From DATLBY01 sp035526665 (GTDB lineage: Bacteria > Acidobacteriota > Terriglobia > Bryobacterales > Bryobacteraceae): DNA of 15,199 nucleotides. Position numbers and translations under genes: made by a program. Where the stretch lies: positions 1-15,199 of the forward strand of contig DATLBY010000158.1 of assembly GCA_035526665.1 (NCBI GenBank). Direction: 5' to 3'. Positions within the stretch are counted from its first letter, which is position 1. Every line of letters begins with the position of its first letter. Positions 8,544 to 15,146 of this stretch are shown one piece after another. Under the pieces are notes generated by a model. It ran no database searches. It saw only the letters and a list, made by a program, of their open reading frames with translations, and had not been told where the DNA came from.

Positions 8544-9092
8544 TCAAGGGGTATCATTAATCTCATTGCTCAGATCGTCAGCCAAAGCTTGCGCTCCCTT
8601 TTCCTTCAGGATCTGTCTATACCGATTCCGGGCGCCCATCCAGCCTTGCATCACTCCCTGCAGGTGCAACGACTGCCGCATGACATCTTTACCCCAACTG
8701 GAGTGATCCGCGAAAAGAACGTAGTCTATGGATATTTTTGGAATGAGAGGTTTTCCACTGCTGTCCTGCGGCACTGGCTGGCTTGTATCCGTCCATGACT
8801 CGCCCGGGCGGAAGCTTTCCTGGCCGGGCAGTGAATCAAGCGCTCGTAGTCTCATCTTGGTCGTCTTTGCCGTCGATGCTCCAGCCGAGTCGGTAAATTC
8901 GAGCAAAGCCACGTAGCCCAGAATCTTTTTTTGTGAGCGATTGGTAAGTTGGAAGGAAATGGCTGGCCCTTGGCGCAGCGTAGTCGTCGTGATATTCGCT
9001 ACTTCGATTGGCGTCGAGGTAGCGGTGGATTTTTGTTGTCCATAACCTAAACCAGCTATGGCGAGCAGAATCACTATCTGACGTCTTGTCAT
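8544..9092 (-). CDS. Small secreted protein of unknown function
   Basis: I do not recognise this protein. From the ATG at 9092 it is 182 residues long and starts with a probable signal peptide (MTRRQIVILLAIAGLGYGQQ). That supports this start over an in-frame ATG 42 nt upstream, as does GGGAG about 10 nt before it. A Thr/Ser-rich stretch follows, then FQLTNRSQKKILGYVALLEF at about residues 46-65. That segment resembles the alternating strands of small beta-sandwich domains often seen in secreted acidobacterial proteins. The C-terminal 50 residues look helical and charged (GWMGARNRYRQILKEKGAQALADDL). There are no cysteines, so it is not a lipoprotein. It ends 20 nt from the convergent receptor gene and follows the grpB-like gene by 48 nt on the same strand. 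By eye the stretch is less GC-rich than its neighbours, which may mean separate acquisition. Confidence 0.75.
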   Translation of the reverse strand: MTRRQIVILLAIAGLGYGQQKSTATSTPIEVANITTTTLRQGPAISFQLTNRSQKKILGYVALLEFTDSAGASTAKTTKMRLRALDSLPGQESFRPGESWTDTSQPVPQDSSGKPLIPKISIDYVLFADHSSWGKDVMRQSLHLQGVMQGWMGARNRYRQILKEKGAQALADDLSNEINDTP

Positions 9093-9140
9093 AACCTCGT
9101 AACTCCCTGGCTTTAGATATTTGCACAAAAGCATGAGCAG

Positions 9141-9830
9141 CTATTCCGGACGGTAGTGCGATAAATCTGTGTCCTTAGCAGGGTGTGGTGAAAAGCCAGG
9201 GCGGTTCCTCCGGCTGTGCGTTGATGGCTTCACCCATTTCCGATTGATGCGGACCCGTGCGATGATCTCCTCAATGATGACGGTCTTGGCATCGGCGTAA
9301 TTCTGGACAGATTTCCACTCCTTCTGGGCCAACGCCAGCTTAGTGCGTGCGTACAGATCGCGATCGGCGCCATTGCTGCGCAGCCAATCCCGGAACGTCA
9401 GCATGCGGTCGATTTCCGGACAGCCGGATGAAAACACGTGCAGGTTGATGTCTGTGTCCGGCCCCTTGAACACCCGGTGCTCGTACCAGTCGGGCTCTCG
9501 GATCCGGAGCACATAGCCAGCCGCCTCCAGGGCGCGCGCGTACGCATCCTCCTCCGCCGAGTCAGCGACCACCAACAGCAGATCGATGATCGGTTTCGCG
9601 GCGAGCCCTGGCACGGACGTCGAGCCACAATGCTCAATCCGTAGCGCCCGGCTCCCGAGCGCGGATTGAATTCTATCAGCCTCACGCGCAAACAGCTCCG
9701 GCCAGTGCGCAATGTAGTCCACAATCAGAATTCGGCTGGACAATGGCTTCAGCTCTCCGATTGTATAAGTGCGAATCTCCTCCTGGCTGCGTGGTGTGTG
9801 GTTATCGAATGGCTGGGCCTCTTTCGACAT
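9141..9830 (-). CDS. GrpB family (UPF0157) nucleotidyltransferase-like protein
   Basis: The GrpB/UPF0157 family has a nucleotidyltransferase-like fold; its substrates are mostly unknown. The core is clear: VDYIAHWPELFAREADRI (residues 38-55), then the hallmark GSTSVPGLAAKPIIDLLL (69-86) with Asp83, then REPDWYEHRVFKG and NLHVF (129-133), and finally RDYL-like and TKLALA helices up to about residue 193. The tail of about 35 residues after ARV is basic, proline-containing and outside the usual domain. Its last 11 codons plus part of the stop region (9145-9176) are one arm of an inverted repeat whose other arm lies upstream of the gene at 9939-9970. The C-terminus may therefore have been rewritten by a repeat insertion. 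The ATG at 9830 has only a weak AGG upstream. The family call is secure, the cellular role unknown. Confidence 0.9.
   Translation of the reverse strand: MSKEAQPFDNHTPRSQEEIRTYTIGELKPLSSRILIVDYIAHWPELFAREADRIQSALGSRALRIEHCGSTSVPGLAAKPIIDLLLVVADSAEEDAYARALEAAGYVLRIREPDWYEHRVFKGPDTDINLHVFSSGCPEIDRMLTFRDWLRSNGADRDLYARTKLALAQKEWKSVQNYADAKTVIIEEIIARVRINRKWVKPSTHSRRNRPGFSPHPAKDTDLSHYRPE
9145..9176 (+). repeat. Left arm of 32-nt imperfect inverted repeat flanking the grpB-like gene
   Basis: Compared base by base with the reverse complement of 9939-9970, this segment matches at 27 of 32 positions without gaps. The mismatches are at repeat positions 7, 17, 21, 23 and 31. The shared core includes TCCGGA at the outer end, GGTAGTGCG in the middle and TGTGTCC at the inner end. 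This arm lies inside the coding sequence for the last 11 residues of the grpB-like protein. Confidence 0.8.
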
Positions 9831-9906
9831 TGCTGCCTGATCTCATTCTATGAACAACACCTCAGGACGTGTGACTTAGAGGCGAGAAGGGCTTACCGTA
9901 ATTCTC

Positions 9907-9933
9907 TGGCGGCCCTCACTTTCGAGGCCGCCA
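9907..9933. repeat. GC-rich hairpin between lgt and the grpB-like gene
   Basis: TGGCGGCC (9907-9914) pairs with GGCCGCCA (9926-9933). A bulged C at 9915 and two further pairs (TC/GA) reduce the loop to ACTTTC. The 8-bp stem is strong, but neither strand shows a T-run after it, so it is not a standard intrinsic terminator. It could end the ileS-lspA-lgt transcript by another route, or it could belong to the repeat copy 6 nt away. Confidence 0.5.
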
Positions 9934-9938
9934 CCAAG

Positions 9939-9970
9939 AGGGACACACAATTAGCGCACTACCTTCCGGA
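9939..9970 (-). repeat. Right arm of 32-nt imperfect inverted repeat flanking the grpB-like gene
   Basis: This is the partner of 9145-9176 in opposite orientation, with 762 nt between the arms. It lies in the 166-nt gap 9831-9996 between lgt and the grpB-like gene, next to the 9907-9933 hairpin. Nothing else in that gap looks like a gene. Beyond the outer end of both arms some similarity continues (AGCT-containing flanks) if a 2-nt gap is allowed. Confidence 0.8.
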
Positions 9971-9996
9971 CGATCAGCTTCTTAAAAGTATCCCAG

Positions 9997-10779
9997 CTAC
10001 GGAGTAACCGGCTGCCGGTCCGCCCCGCGAAACACGAGCAGCACTCCCAGTCCCAGCGTCCCCAGCGAAATCCACTGTGTCAAGGACAGCCCCGCCATTA
10101 AGCCCTGCTCGTGGTTGCGCACAAACTCCACCAGGAAGCGCACCACGGAGTACAAAATCAGGTACTGCCCGATGATCGCTCCGGGACGATGCGACTGGTG
10201 AAACCGGCGGTAGAGCCATGCGAAAATCAGAAACTCCGCCGCCGATTCGTAGAGTTGAGTTGGATGTAGCGGGATCCCCAGGGGCACGCCGGTAAGCCGC
10301 TCCGCATCTGGGTTTCTAAACGTCACCGCCCAGGGCAACTGGCAAGCTTGCCCCCAGCAGCAGCCGGCCGCAAAGCAGCCCAGCCGTCCTATCCCGTGGC
10401 CCAGCGCCAGGCCGGGCGCAAAGACATCGCAGGTCCGCAGCGGAGGCAGGTCCATCATCTTCATGTAGCCCACCGCTGTAATCAGCGCGAGGATCAAGCC
10501 CGTTTGATACACGCCCATCGCCTGCATCGTCTCGCGGGAGAGGATCAGCGAAGGTTGGTCCCAATACGTCTTCCAGTCGAACAGGAACATTCCTAGCTTC
10601 CCGCCGATCATCCCCGCCAGCGCGCAATAGATTCCCAGGTTCACTACCAGGTCGGGCTTCAAACCGGCCTTTACCGCCAGGCGCGAGGTCAACCAGATCG
10701 CCACCAGGAACGCCAGCGCGACCATCAGTCCATATGTGGGCAGGAAAAAATCACCGTGGCTAAATAGTTTCGGAAACAT
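9997..10779 (-). CDS. lgt: Prolipoprotein diacylglyceryl transferase
   Basis: Lgt moves diacylglycerol from phosphatidylglycerol to the lipobox cysteine of prelipoproteins at the inner membrane, the first step of lipoprotein maturation. The 260-residue product is strongly hydrophobic with about seven membrane segments. It carries the signature region GHGIGRLGCFAAGCCWG (127-143), HPTQLYES (172-179) and RFLVEFVR (214-221). The signature reads GRLGCF instead of the enterobacterial GRxGNF, and GVYQTGL (89-95) stands where E. coli has a His-Gly-Gly motif. This GCF...GCCxG version occurs in a recognised branch of Lgt, so activity is still expected. The ATG directly follows the TAA of lspA with no intervening base, suggesting translational coupling. 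Last gene of the ileS-lspA-lgt unit. Confidence 0.96.
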   Translation of the reverse strand: MFPKLFSHGDFFLPTYGLMVALAFLVAIWLTSRLAVKAGLKPDLVVNLGIYCALAGMIGGKLGMFLFDWKTYWDQPSLILSRETMQAMGVYQTGLILALITAVGYMKMMDLPPLRTCDVFAPGLALGHGIGRLGCFAAGCCWGQACQLPWAVTFRNPDAERLTGVPLGIPLHPTQLYESAAEFLIFAWLYRRFHQSHRPGAIIGQYLILYSVVRFLVEFVRNHEQGLMAGLSLTQWISLGTLGLGVLLVFRGADRQPVTP

Positions 10780-11280
10780 TTACGGACGCACCGGCTCCTT
10801 TCGGGTCTTCCACATATCCAGCAGCAACAAGCCTGCCCCGGTGGTGATCGCGCTGTCGGCGACATTGAAGGCGGCGAAGCGGTATTCGCGCCAGTAGAAT
10901 TCCAGAAAATCGGTCACCGTGCCGTAGGCCACACGATCGTAGATGTTCCCCAGCGCGCCGCCGAGTACAAGCGAGAGAGCTACCGTTGTCAGCAGATTGG
11001 TTTTCAATCCGCCCGCGCTCGGACGCAGCAGCAGAATGGAGATAAATACCAGCACCGCCGCCGATACGCCGATCAGCATGAAGGTCCGGAGCGCTCCATG
11101 CCCTTCGGCGAACATCCCGAATGCCGCCCCTGCGTTCTTGGTATGCACAATGTTGAAGAACCCTGGAATGACGCTCAAGGTATCGTATATCGACACGTGG
11201 CGCTCAATCAGCACCTTGCTGATCCGGTCCAGCACGAACACACTCGCCGCAATCAGCAATGACCAGAAACGGATGGGCAT
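10780..11280 (-). CDS. lspA: Lipoprotein signal peptidase (signal peptidase II)
   Basis: LspA is the inner-membrane aspartic protease that removes the signal peptide from diacylglyceryl-modified prolipoproteins, the step after Lgt. The product from the ATG at 11280 is 166 residues long, the usual size, with four membrane helices. Conserved boxes are VLDRISK near residue 17, NAGAAFGMF (49-57), GGALGNIYDRVAYGTVTDF (108-125) and FNVADSAIT (138-146). The conserved aspartates Asp115, Asp124 and Asp142 are all present. An upstream in-frame start exists inside ileS but would add 37 residues with no family counterpart. The gene begins 5 nt after the ileS stop and its TAA abuts the lgt ATG. Both spacings point to a single transcript and coupled translation. 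Confidence 0.97.
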   Translation of the reverse strand: MPIRFWSLLIAASVFVLDRISKVLIERHVSIYDTLSVIPGFFNIVHTKNAGAAFGMFAEGHGALRTFMLIGVSAAVLVFISILLLRPSAGGLKTNLLTTVALSLVLGGALGNIYDRVAYGTVTDFLEFYWREYRFAAFNVADSAITTGAGLLLLDMWKTRKEPVRP

Positions 11281-11285
11281 GCGGA

Positions 11286-14105
11286 TCAGCTGCCGGCAAT
11301 CGCTGACACCGCGTCTGCGCAGGCAGCGCAGATCGTCGGATACTCCGGCCGCGAACCGACATCCGTGGTGTACTTCCAGCAGCGCTCGCACTTCTGCCCG
11401 TCCGCCCGCTCGATTTGTATCGCCGCGCCGGACCCGTTCACCATCTTCACCTGCGACACGATGAACAGCGCAGGCAGGTCGTCGACATATTGGGCGAGCA
11501 GCGGATACAGCTGATGCCCCTCTCCGAATTGCACCTGCGCTTCCAGAGGCGCACCGATTCGCTTCTCCTGGCGGGCGACCTCCAGCTGCTTCATCACCTC
11601 TTCACGCGTCGTGCGCACTATCGTGTTCAAGTCCTCGATGCGCGAGTTGGATCGCCCGGCGGCATCGGCGATCAATTCATCGGGAGTTGGAAATGCCGCC
11701 AGGTGCACGCTCTCAGGCGCGCCGGCCGGTTTCCGGATATAGCCCCAGACCTCCTCCGCCGTGAAGGTCAGGATGGGCGCCAGCAGCCGGACCAGCGCGT
11801 AGCTGATGCGGTAAAGCGCCGTTTGCGCGCTGCGCCGGGCCTTGGAGCCAGCAGCCGCGGTATACAGCCGGTCCTTGGTAACGTCGAAATAAATCGCGCT
11901 CAGATCGGTGGTGGCAAAGTCGTACACCCGCCGGTACAGGCGGTGAAAGCCAAACTCCTGGTATCGCTCCAGGCCGTCCTTGACCACGTCACGCGTCGCG
12001 TAGAGAATCCACTGGTCGATCTCGAGCATCTCGCTCTCCGGCACTGCATCCGTCTCGGGATTGAAATCCGACAGATTGCCGAGTGCGTAGCGAAATGTAT
12101 TCCGCAGCTTTCGATAGGCCTCCGTCAAACGCGCCACGATCGTATCCGACAGCCGCACGTCTTCGTGGAACTCGACCGAGGCCACCCACAGCCGCAGCAG
12201 CTCGGCGCCGTACTGCTTGATGATCTTCTCGGGCTCAATCACGTTGCCGACGGACTTGGACATCGCCCGGCCTTCGCCGTCGAGCGTCCAGCCGTTCGTC
12301 GCGCACTCCTTGTAGGGAGCACCGCCCTTGATCCCGACGCCCACCAGGAGCGAGCTGTGGAACCAGCCGCGATACTGATCGCCACCCTCCAGGTACAGAT
12401 TCGCCGGCCAGGGCAGCTCCGGGCTGTGACCCAGCACCGCCAGGTGGCTCGACCCCGAGTCGAACCATACATCCAGAATGTCCTTCTCTTTCGAGAACTC
12501 GCTGTGGCCGCACTTGGAGCACGCCGTGCCCGCCGGGATCAGCTCGGCCGGAGTTTTGTCATACCAGATATCCGCAGTGTGTTCCTCGAAGAGCGCGACC
12601 ACCCCGTCCAGAATCTTGCGGTCCGTCAGCGGCTCGCGGCACTTGTCGCAATAGAACACCACGATGGGAACGCCCCAGACGCGCTGGCGCGAGATGCACC
12701 AGTCCGGCCGGTCCCGCACCATGTTGTAAATCCGCTCCTCGCCCCATGACGGCATCCACTTCACGCCGCGGATCGCCTCCAGGGCGCCTGCCCGGAGCGC
12801 ATTGCGGTCCATCCCGATAAACCACTGCTCAGTCGCCCGGAAGATGGTCGGCTTGTGGCAGCGCCAGCAATGCGGATAGCTGTGCTCGATCTTTTGCAGC
12901 CCCAGCAGCGCGCCCTTCGCCTTCAGGGTTTCGATGACGATCGGATTCGCTTCCCAGACAGTTTTGCCTATCAGTTCGGACGGCAGCTCCCCCGCGGCTC
13001 CTTCGGCCGCAAAGAATCGTCCGGCCGCATCAACCGGGCAGTAGGTCTCAATGCCATACTGCCGCGCCACCACGTAATCTTCCTGTCCGTGGCCCGGAGC
13101 GGTATGCACCGCGCCGGTTCCCTGCTCCAGCGTCACGTGATCCGCCAGGATTCCCAGCGAATCGCGCTCCAGGAACGGATGGCGGAACACCGTCCCTTCC
13201 ATCTGTGCGCCGCGGAACCGTGCCAGCAGATCGTAGTCGCCCCAGCCGAGTGCCGTCGTCACCGCGCCCAGCAGGTCAGCCGCCACCACATACACCTCGC
13301 CGCCCAGGTCCACCGCGACATATTCGAACTTGGGGTGAAAGGCGATCGCCATGTTTGCCGGCATGGTCCACGGAGTGGTCGTCCAGATCAGCCCGTACAC
13401 CGTACGGCCTGTCAGCTTCGCATCGATCTTCGCCGGATCCGAGGTCAGCGCAAAACGAACCCAGATCGAGGGGCTGGTATGGTTTTCATACTCCACCTCG
13501 GCTTCCGCCAGCGCTGTCCGGTCGTTCAGGCACCAGTTGACCGGCTTGAGTCCTTTATATACGTAACCGCGATCCAGGAATTCGACAAACGCGCCCGCGA
13601 TGGTGGCCTGGTACTTGGCGTCCATCGTCAAATAAGGTTTGTCCCACTGGCCGAAGATTCCCAGGCGCTGAAAATCCTTGCTCTGCAGATCCACATACTT
13701 CTGGGCATACTTGCGGCAGGCCCGCCGGATCTGGGACGCGCTCATCTGCGCCTTCTTCGATCCCAGCTCGCCATCCACCTTGATTTCGATCGGCAGCCCG
13801 TGGCAGTCCCAGCCGGGAACATAAGGCGAGTCGAATCCTGCCATAGTTTTCGACTTCACGATGAAATCTTTCAGCGTTTTATTGAAAACGTGACCCAGGT
13901 GGATGTTGCCGTTGGCATAGGGCGGCCCATCGTGCAGAACATACTTCTCGCGCCCCGCGCGCGCCCGCCGAATCTGGGCATAAAGGTCTTCCTTGCTCCA
14001 TCTTTCGAGCAGCTTGGGCTCGGTAGTCGGGAGGTTAGCCTTCATCGGGAAGTCCGTCCGCGGCAGGTTGACGGTCTTCTTTAAGTCGATTTCGTTCGAA
14101 TTCAT
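11286..14105 (-). CDS. ileS: Isoleucyl-tRNA synthetase
   Basis: This cytoplasmic class I synthetase charges tRNA-Ile and edits misactivated valine. The 939-residue protein is full length. The N-terminus NLPRTDFPMKANLP is typical for bacterial IleS. The HIGH motif is PYANGNIHLGH (62-72, with HLGH at 69-72). The editing domain spans about 200-400 with WTTTPWT (241-247) and GTGAVHTAPGHGQEDY (329-344). DWCISRQRVWGVP is at 468-480 and the KMSKS motif is AMSKS at 614-618. A C-terminal zinc site is formed by Cys906, Cys909, Cys926 and Cys929 (CERC...CAAC), with an additional CDKC/CSKC pair near 486-532. This zinc-containing form corresponds to the bacterial-type enzyme. First gene of ileS-lspA-lgt. 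The 79-109 nt upstream show no T-box-like structure and no promoter I would defend. Confidence 0.98.
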   Translation of the reverse strand: MNSNEIDLKKTVNLPRTDFPMKANLPTTEPKLLERWSKEDLYAQIRRARAGREKYVLHDGPPYANGNIHLGHVFNKTLKDFIVKSKTMAGFDSPYVPGWDCHGLPIEIKVDGELGSKKAQMSASQIRRACRKYAQKYVDLQSKDFQRLGIFGQWDKPYLTMDAKYQATIAGAFVEFLDRGYVYKGLKPVNWCLNDRTALAEAEVEYENHTSPSIWVRFALTSDPAKIDAKLTGRTVYGLIWTTTPWTMPANMAIAFHPKFEYVAVDLGGEVYVVAADLLGAVTTALGWGDYDLLARFRGAQMEGTVFRHPFLERDSLGILADHVTLEQGTGAVHTAPGHGQEDYVVARQYGIETYCPVDAAGRFFAAEGAAGELPSELIGKTVWEANPIVIETLKAKGALLGLQKIEHSYPHCWRCHKPTIFRATEQWFIGMDRNALRAGALEAIRGVKWMPSWGEERIYNMVRDRPDWCISRQRVWGVPIVVFYCDKCREPLTDRKILDGVVALFEEHTADIWYDKTPAELIPAGTACSKCGHSEFSKEKDILDVWFDSGSSHLAVLGHSPELPWPANLYLEGGDQYRGWFHSSLLVGVGIKGGAPYKECATNGWTLDGEGRAMSKSVGNVIEPEKIIKQYGAELLRLWVASVEFHEDVRLSDTIVARLTEAYRKLRNTFRYALGNLSDFNPETDAVPESEMLEIDQWILYATRDVVKDGLERYQEFGFHRLYRRVYDFATTDLSAIYFDVTKDRLYTAAAGSKARRSAQTALYRISYALVRLLAPILTFTAEEVWGYIRKPAGAPESVHLAAFPTPDELIADAAGRSNSRIEDLNTIVRTTREEVMKQLEVARQEKRIGAPLEAQVQFGEGHQLYPLLAQYVDDLPALFIVSQVKMVNGSGAAIQIERADGQKCERCWKYTTDVGSRPEYPTICAACADAVSAIAGS

Positions 14106-14214
14106 CGGGACATCTTTATGGTAACAAGCAGCCTGGGCTCCCCAGCCTCAATGCCTGGACGGTAGTGTGGCGTCCTTATGATCCTTGCGCGCCCAGGTCT
14201 TTCAGACTATCCTG

Positions 14215-14994
14215 ATGGCCGGGGTTGGAGTGTCGAGTACAAAGTTGCTGGCGATTGCCGGCGGTCTGGCCGTGGGTGTCTTCCTCTTCTTTTTGTATTA
14301 CCCACTGCAGGGCTCCAGTTTCTGGGGTTTGCAATGGTATCAGTCAGCCTTGCTTCTTGCTGGAATAGGCGTTGCGGGAGCCTTCGCCGCAGCCTGGCCT
14401 TGGGCGGTATTCGGACTGTCTACCGCGGGATTTGTGGGCGCGGGCGTCCAAACGTACCTGGATATTTCAAAAGATCCGCGGTGCTGTAACATCTGGCCCA
14501 TCGGATTGGTCTTGTGGTTGATTTTGGGTTTTCCCGCGCCGTGGCTCGGCGGCGCCATCGTCCGCGGGTTGAGGGGCGCACGGATTCCGCGGTTCCTGTA
14601 CGTCGCCGTGTTGACGGGCGCACTGGTAATCGGCGCGTCACTTCCGCGGATCCAGAAGGCCGAATACGATCGGCTGGAAACCCAAAGCATACCTTCGCTT
14701 CTGAAACGCATCTACGCAGCGGAGATGGCTTACCGCGCAACCCGCCCTGACACAACCTTTGCATGCGACGGCACGCAACTTCCGGAGGTTGGAAAAGCCG
14801 GCTGGTCCCACACGACTGGTCAGACGATAAACAATTTGCTGATCGTTCAGGACTACAGTGTAAGCCTGGACTGCCCAAACTATACCAGTCCCCACAGCTT
14901 CCGGGTCACGGCGTTTTCCCGCACCCAGCGCGGCCCCACTTTTTCCATCGATGAGACCGGCCAACTAGTGGTGACCAAACTCCCGGCACGCTGA
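14215..14994 (+). CDS. Multi-helix membrane protein with C-terminal pilin-like domain (unnamed)
   Basis: I do not recognise a named family. Counting from the ATG at 14215 (259 residues), hydrophobic segments lie at about 11-29, 45-78 (perhaps two helices), 96-116 and 126-143. After the last helix, residues 144-259 are soluble. That part has SIPSLLKRIYAAEMAYRATRP, a Cys pair (Cys184, Cys220) that could form a disulfide, a central YSVSLDCPN strand region, and an ending PTFSIDETGQLVV. This order (helix, then a conserved A-E-x-x-Y pattern, then strands closing with F-x-x-D-E-T-G) resembles the globular part of acidobacterial type IV pilin-like proteins, although no prepilin peptidase site is present. 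A TTG (14185) and a GTG (14230, preceded by GGGG) are alternative starts. It is divergent from ileS and followed by a possible prepilin start. Confidence 0.75.
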   Translation: MAGVGVSSTKLLAIAGGLAVGVFLFFLYYPLQGSSFWGLQWYQSALLLAGIGVAGAFAAAWPWAVFGLSTAGFVGAGVQTYLDISKDPRCCNIWPIGLVLWLILGFPAPWLGGAIVRGLRGARIPRFLYVAVLTGALVIGASLPRIQKAEYDRLETQSIPSLLKRIYAAEMAYRATRPDTTFACDGTQLPEVGKAGWSHTTGQTINNLLIVQDYSVSLDCPNYTSPHSFRVTAFSRTQRGPTFSIDETGQLVVTKLPAR

Positions 14995-15146
14995 ATGGGA
15001 TCGAAGAACATCCAGCGCAGTGTATTAGCTATACTGCACAATTGCTAAATTATGCACCCAGCATTGCTGTCCAGGCGCAGAGTTGAGTGCTGACGTACGA
15101 GCGACACGGCGCACGACCTCGGTGGACGGCCGGCTGACGGAACGGC
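14995..15146. other. Non-coding gap between the pilin-like membrane gene and the partial prepilin
   Basis: This is 152 nt without a gene. The left half is AT-rich and contains TATACT (15030-15035), a possible -10 element for the downstream reading frame, but no matching -35 sequence lies 16-18 nt before it. A near-repeated AT-rich stretch ending GCAC occurs twice between 15024 and 15057. No terminator hairpin for the upstream gene is visible. Confidence 0.3.

Noticed and set aside
9666..10007. Plus-strand open frame of 113 residues crossing the grpB-like start and the repeat
   Set aside because: Its first half is antisense to the grpB-like gene and its second half crosses the hairpin and repeat arm. 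A relic of a coding repeat is conceivable, but nothing supports an expressed gene.
12855..14084. 409-residue open frame on the plus strand opposite ileS, with a 444-residue one at 11415-12749
   Set aside because: Both are antisense to a complete IleS with all catalytic motifs. Their Arg/His/Gln-rich sequence is a typical shadow of the opposite strand's codon bias.
14106..14184. Possible T-box or other tRNA-sensing leader before ileS
   Set aside because: The upstream segment is too short and lacks a specifier loop, T-box sequence or terminator/antiterminator pair. Only a 5-bp CTGGG/CCCAG hairpin is present.
14178..14489. Plus-strand open frame starting at ATG 14178
   Set aside because: It is in another frame of the membrane-protein gene, stops early, and is rich in Arg/Gly/Ser with no membrane helices, whereas the longer frame gives consistent hydrophobic segments.
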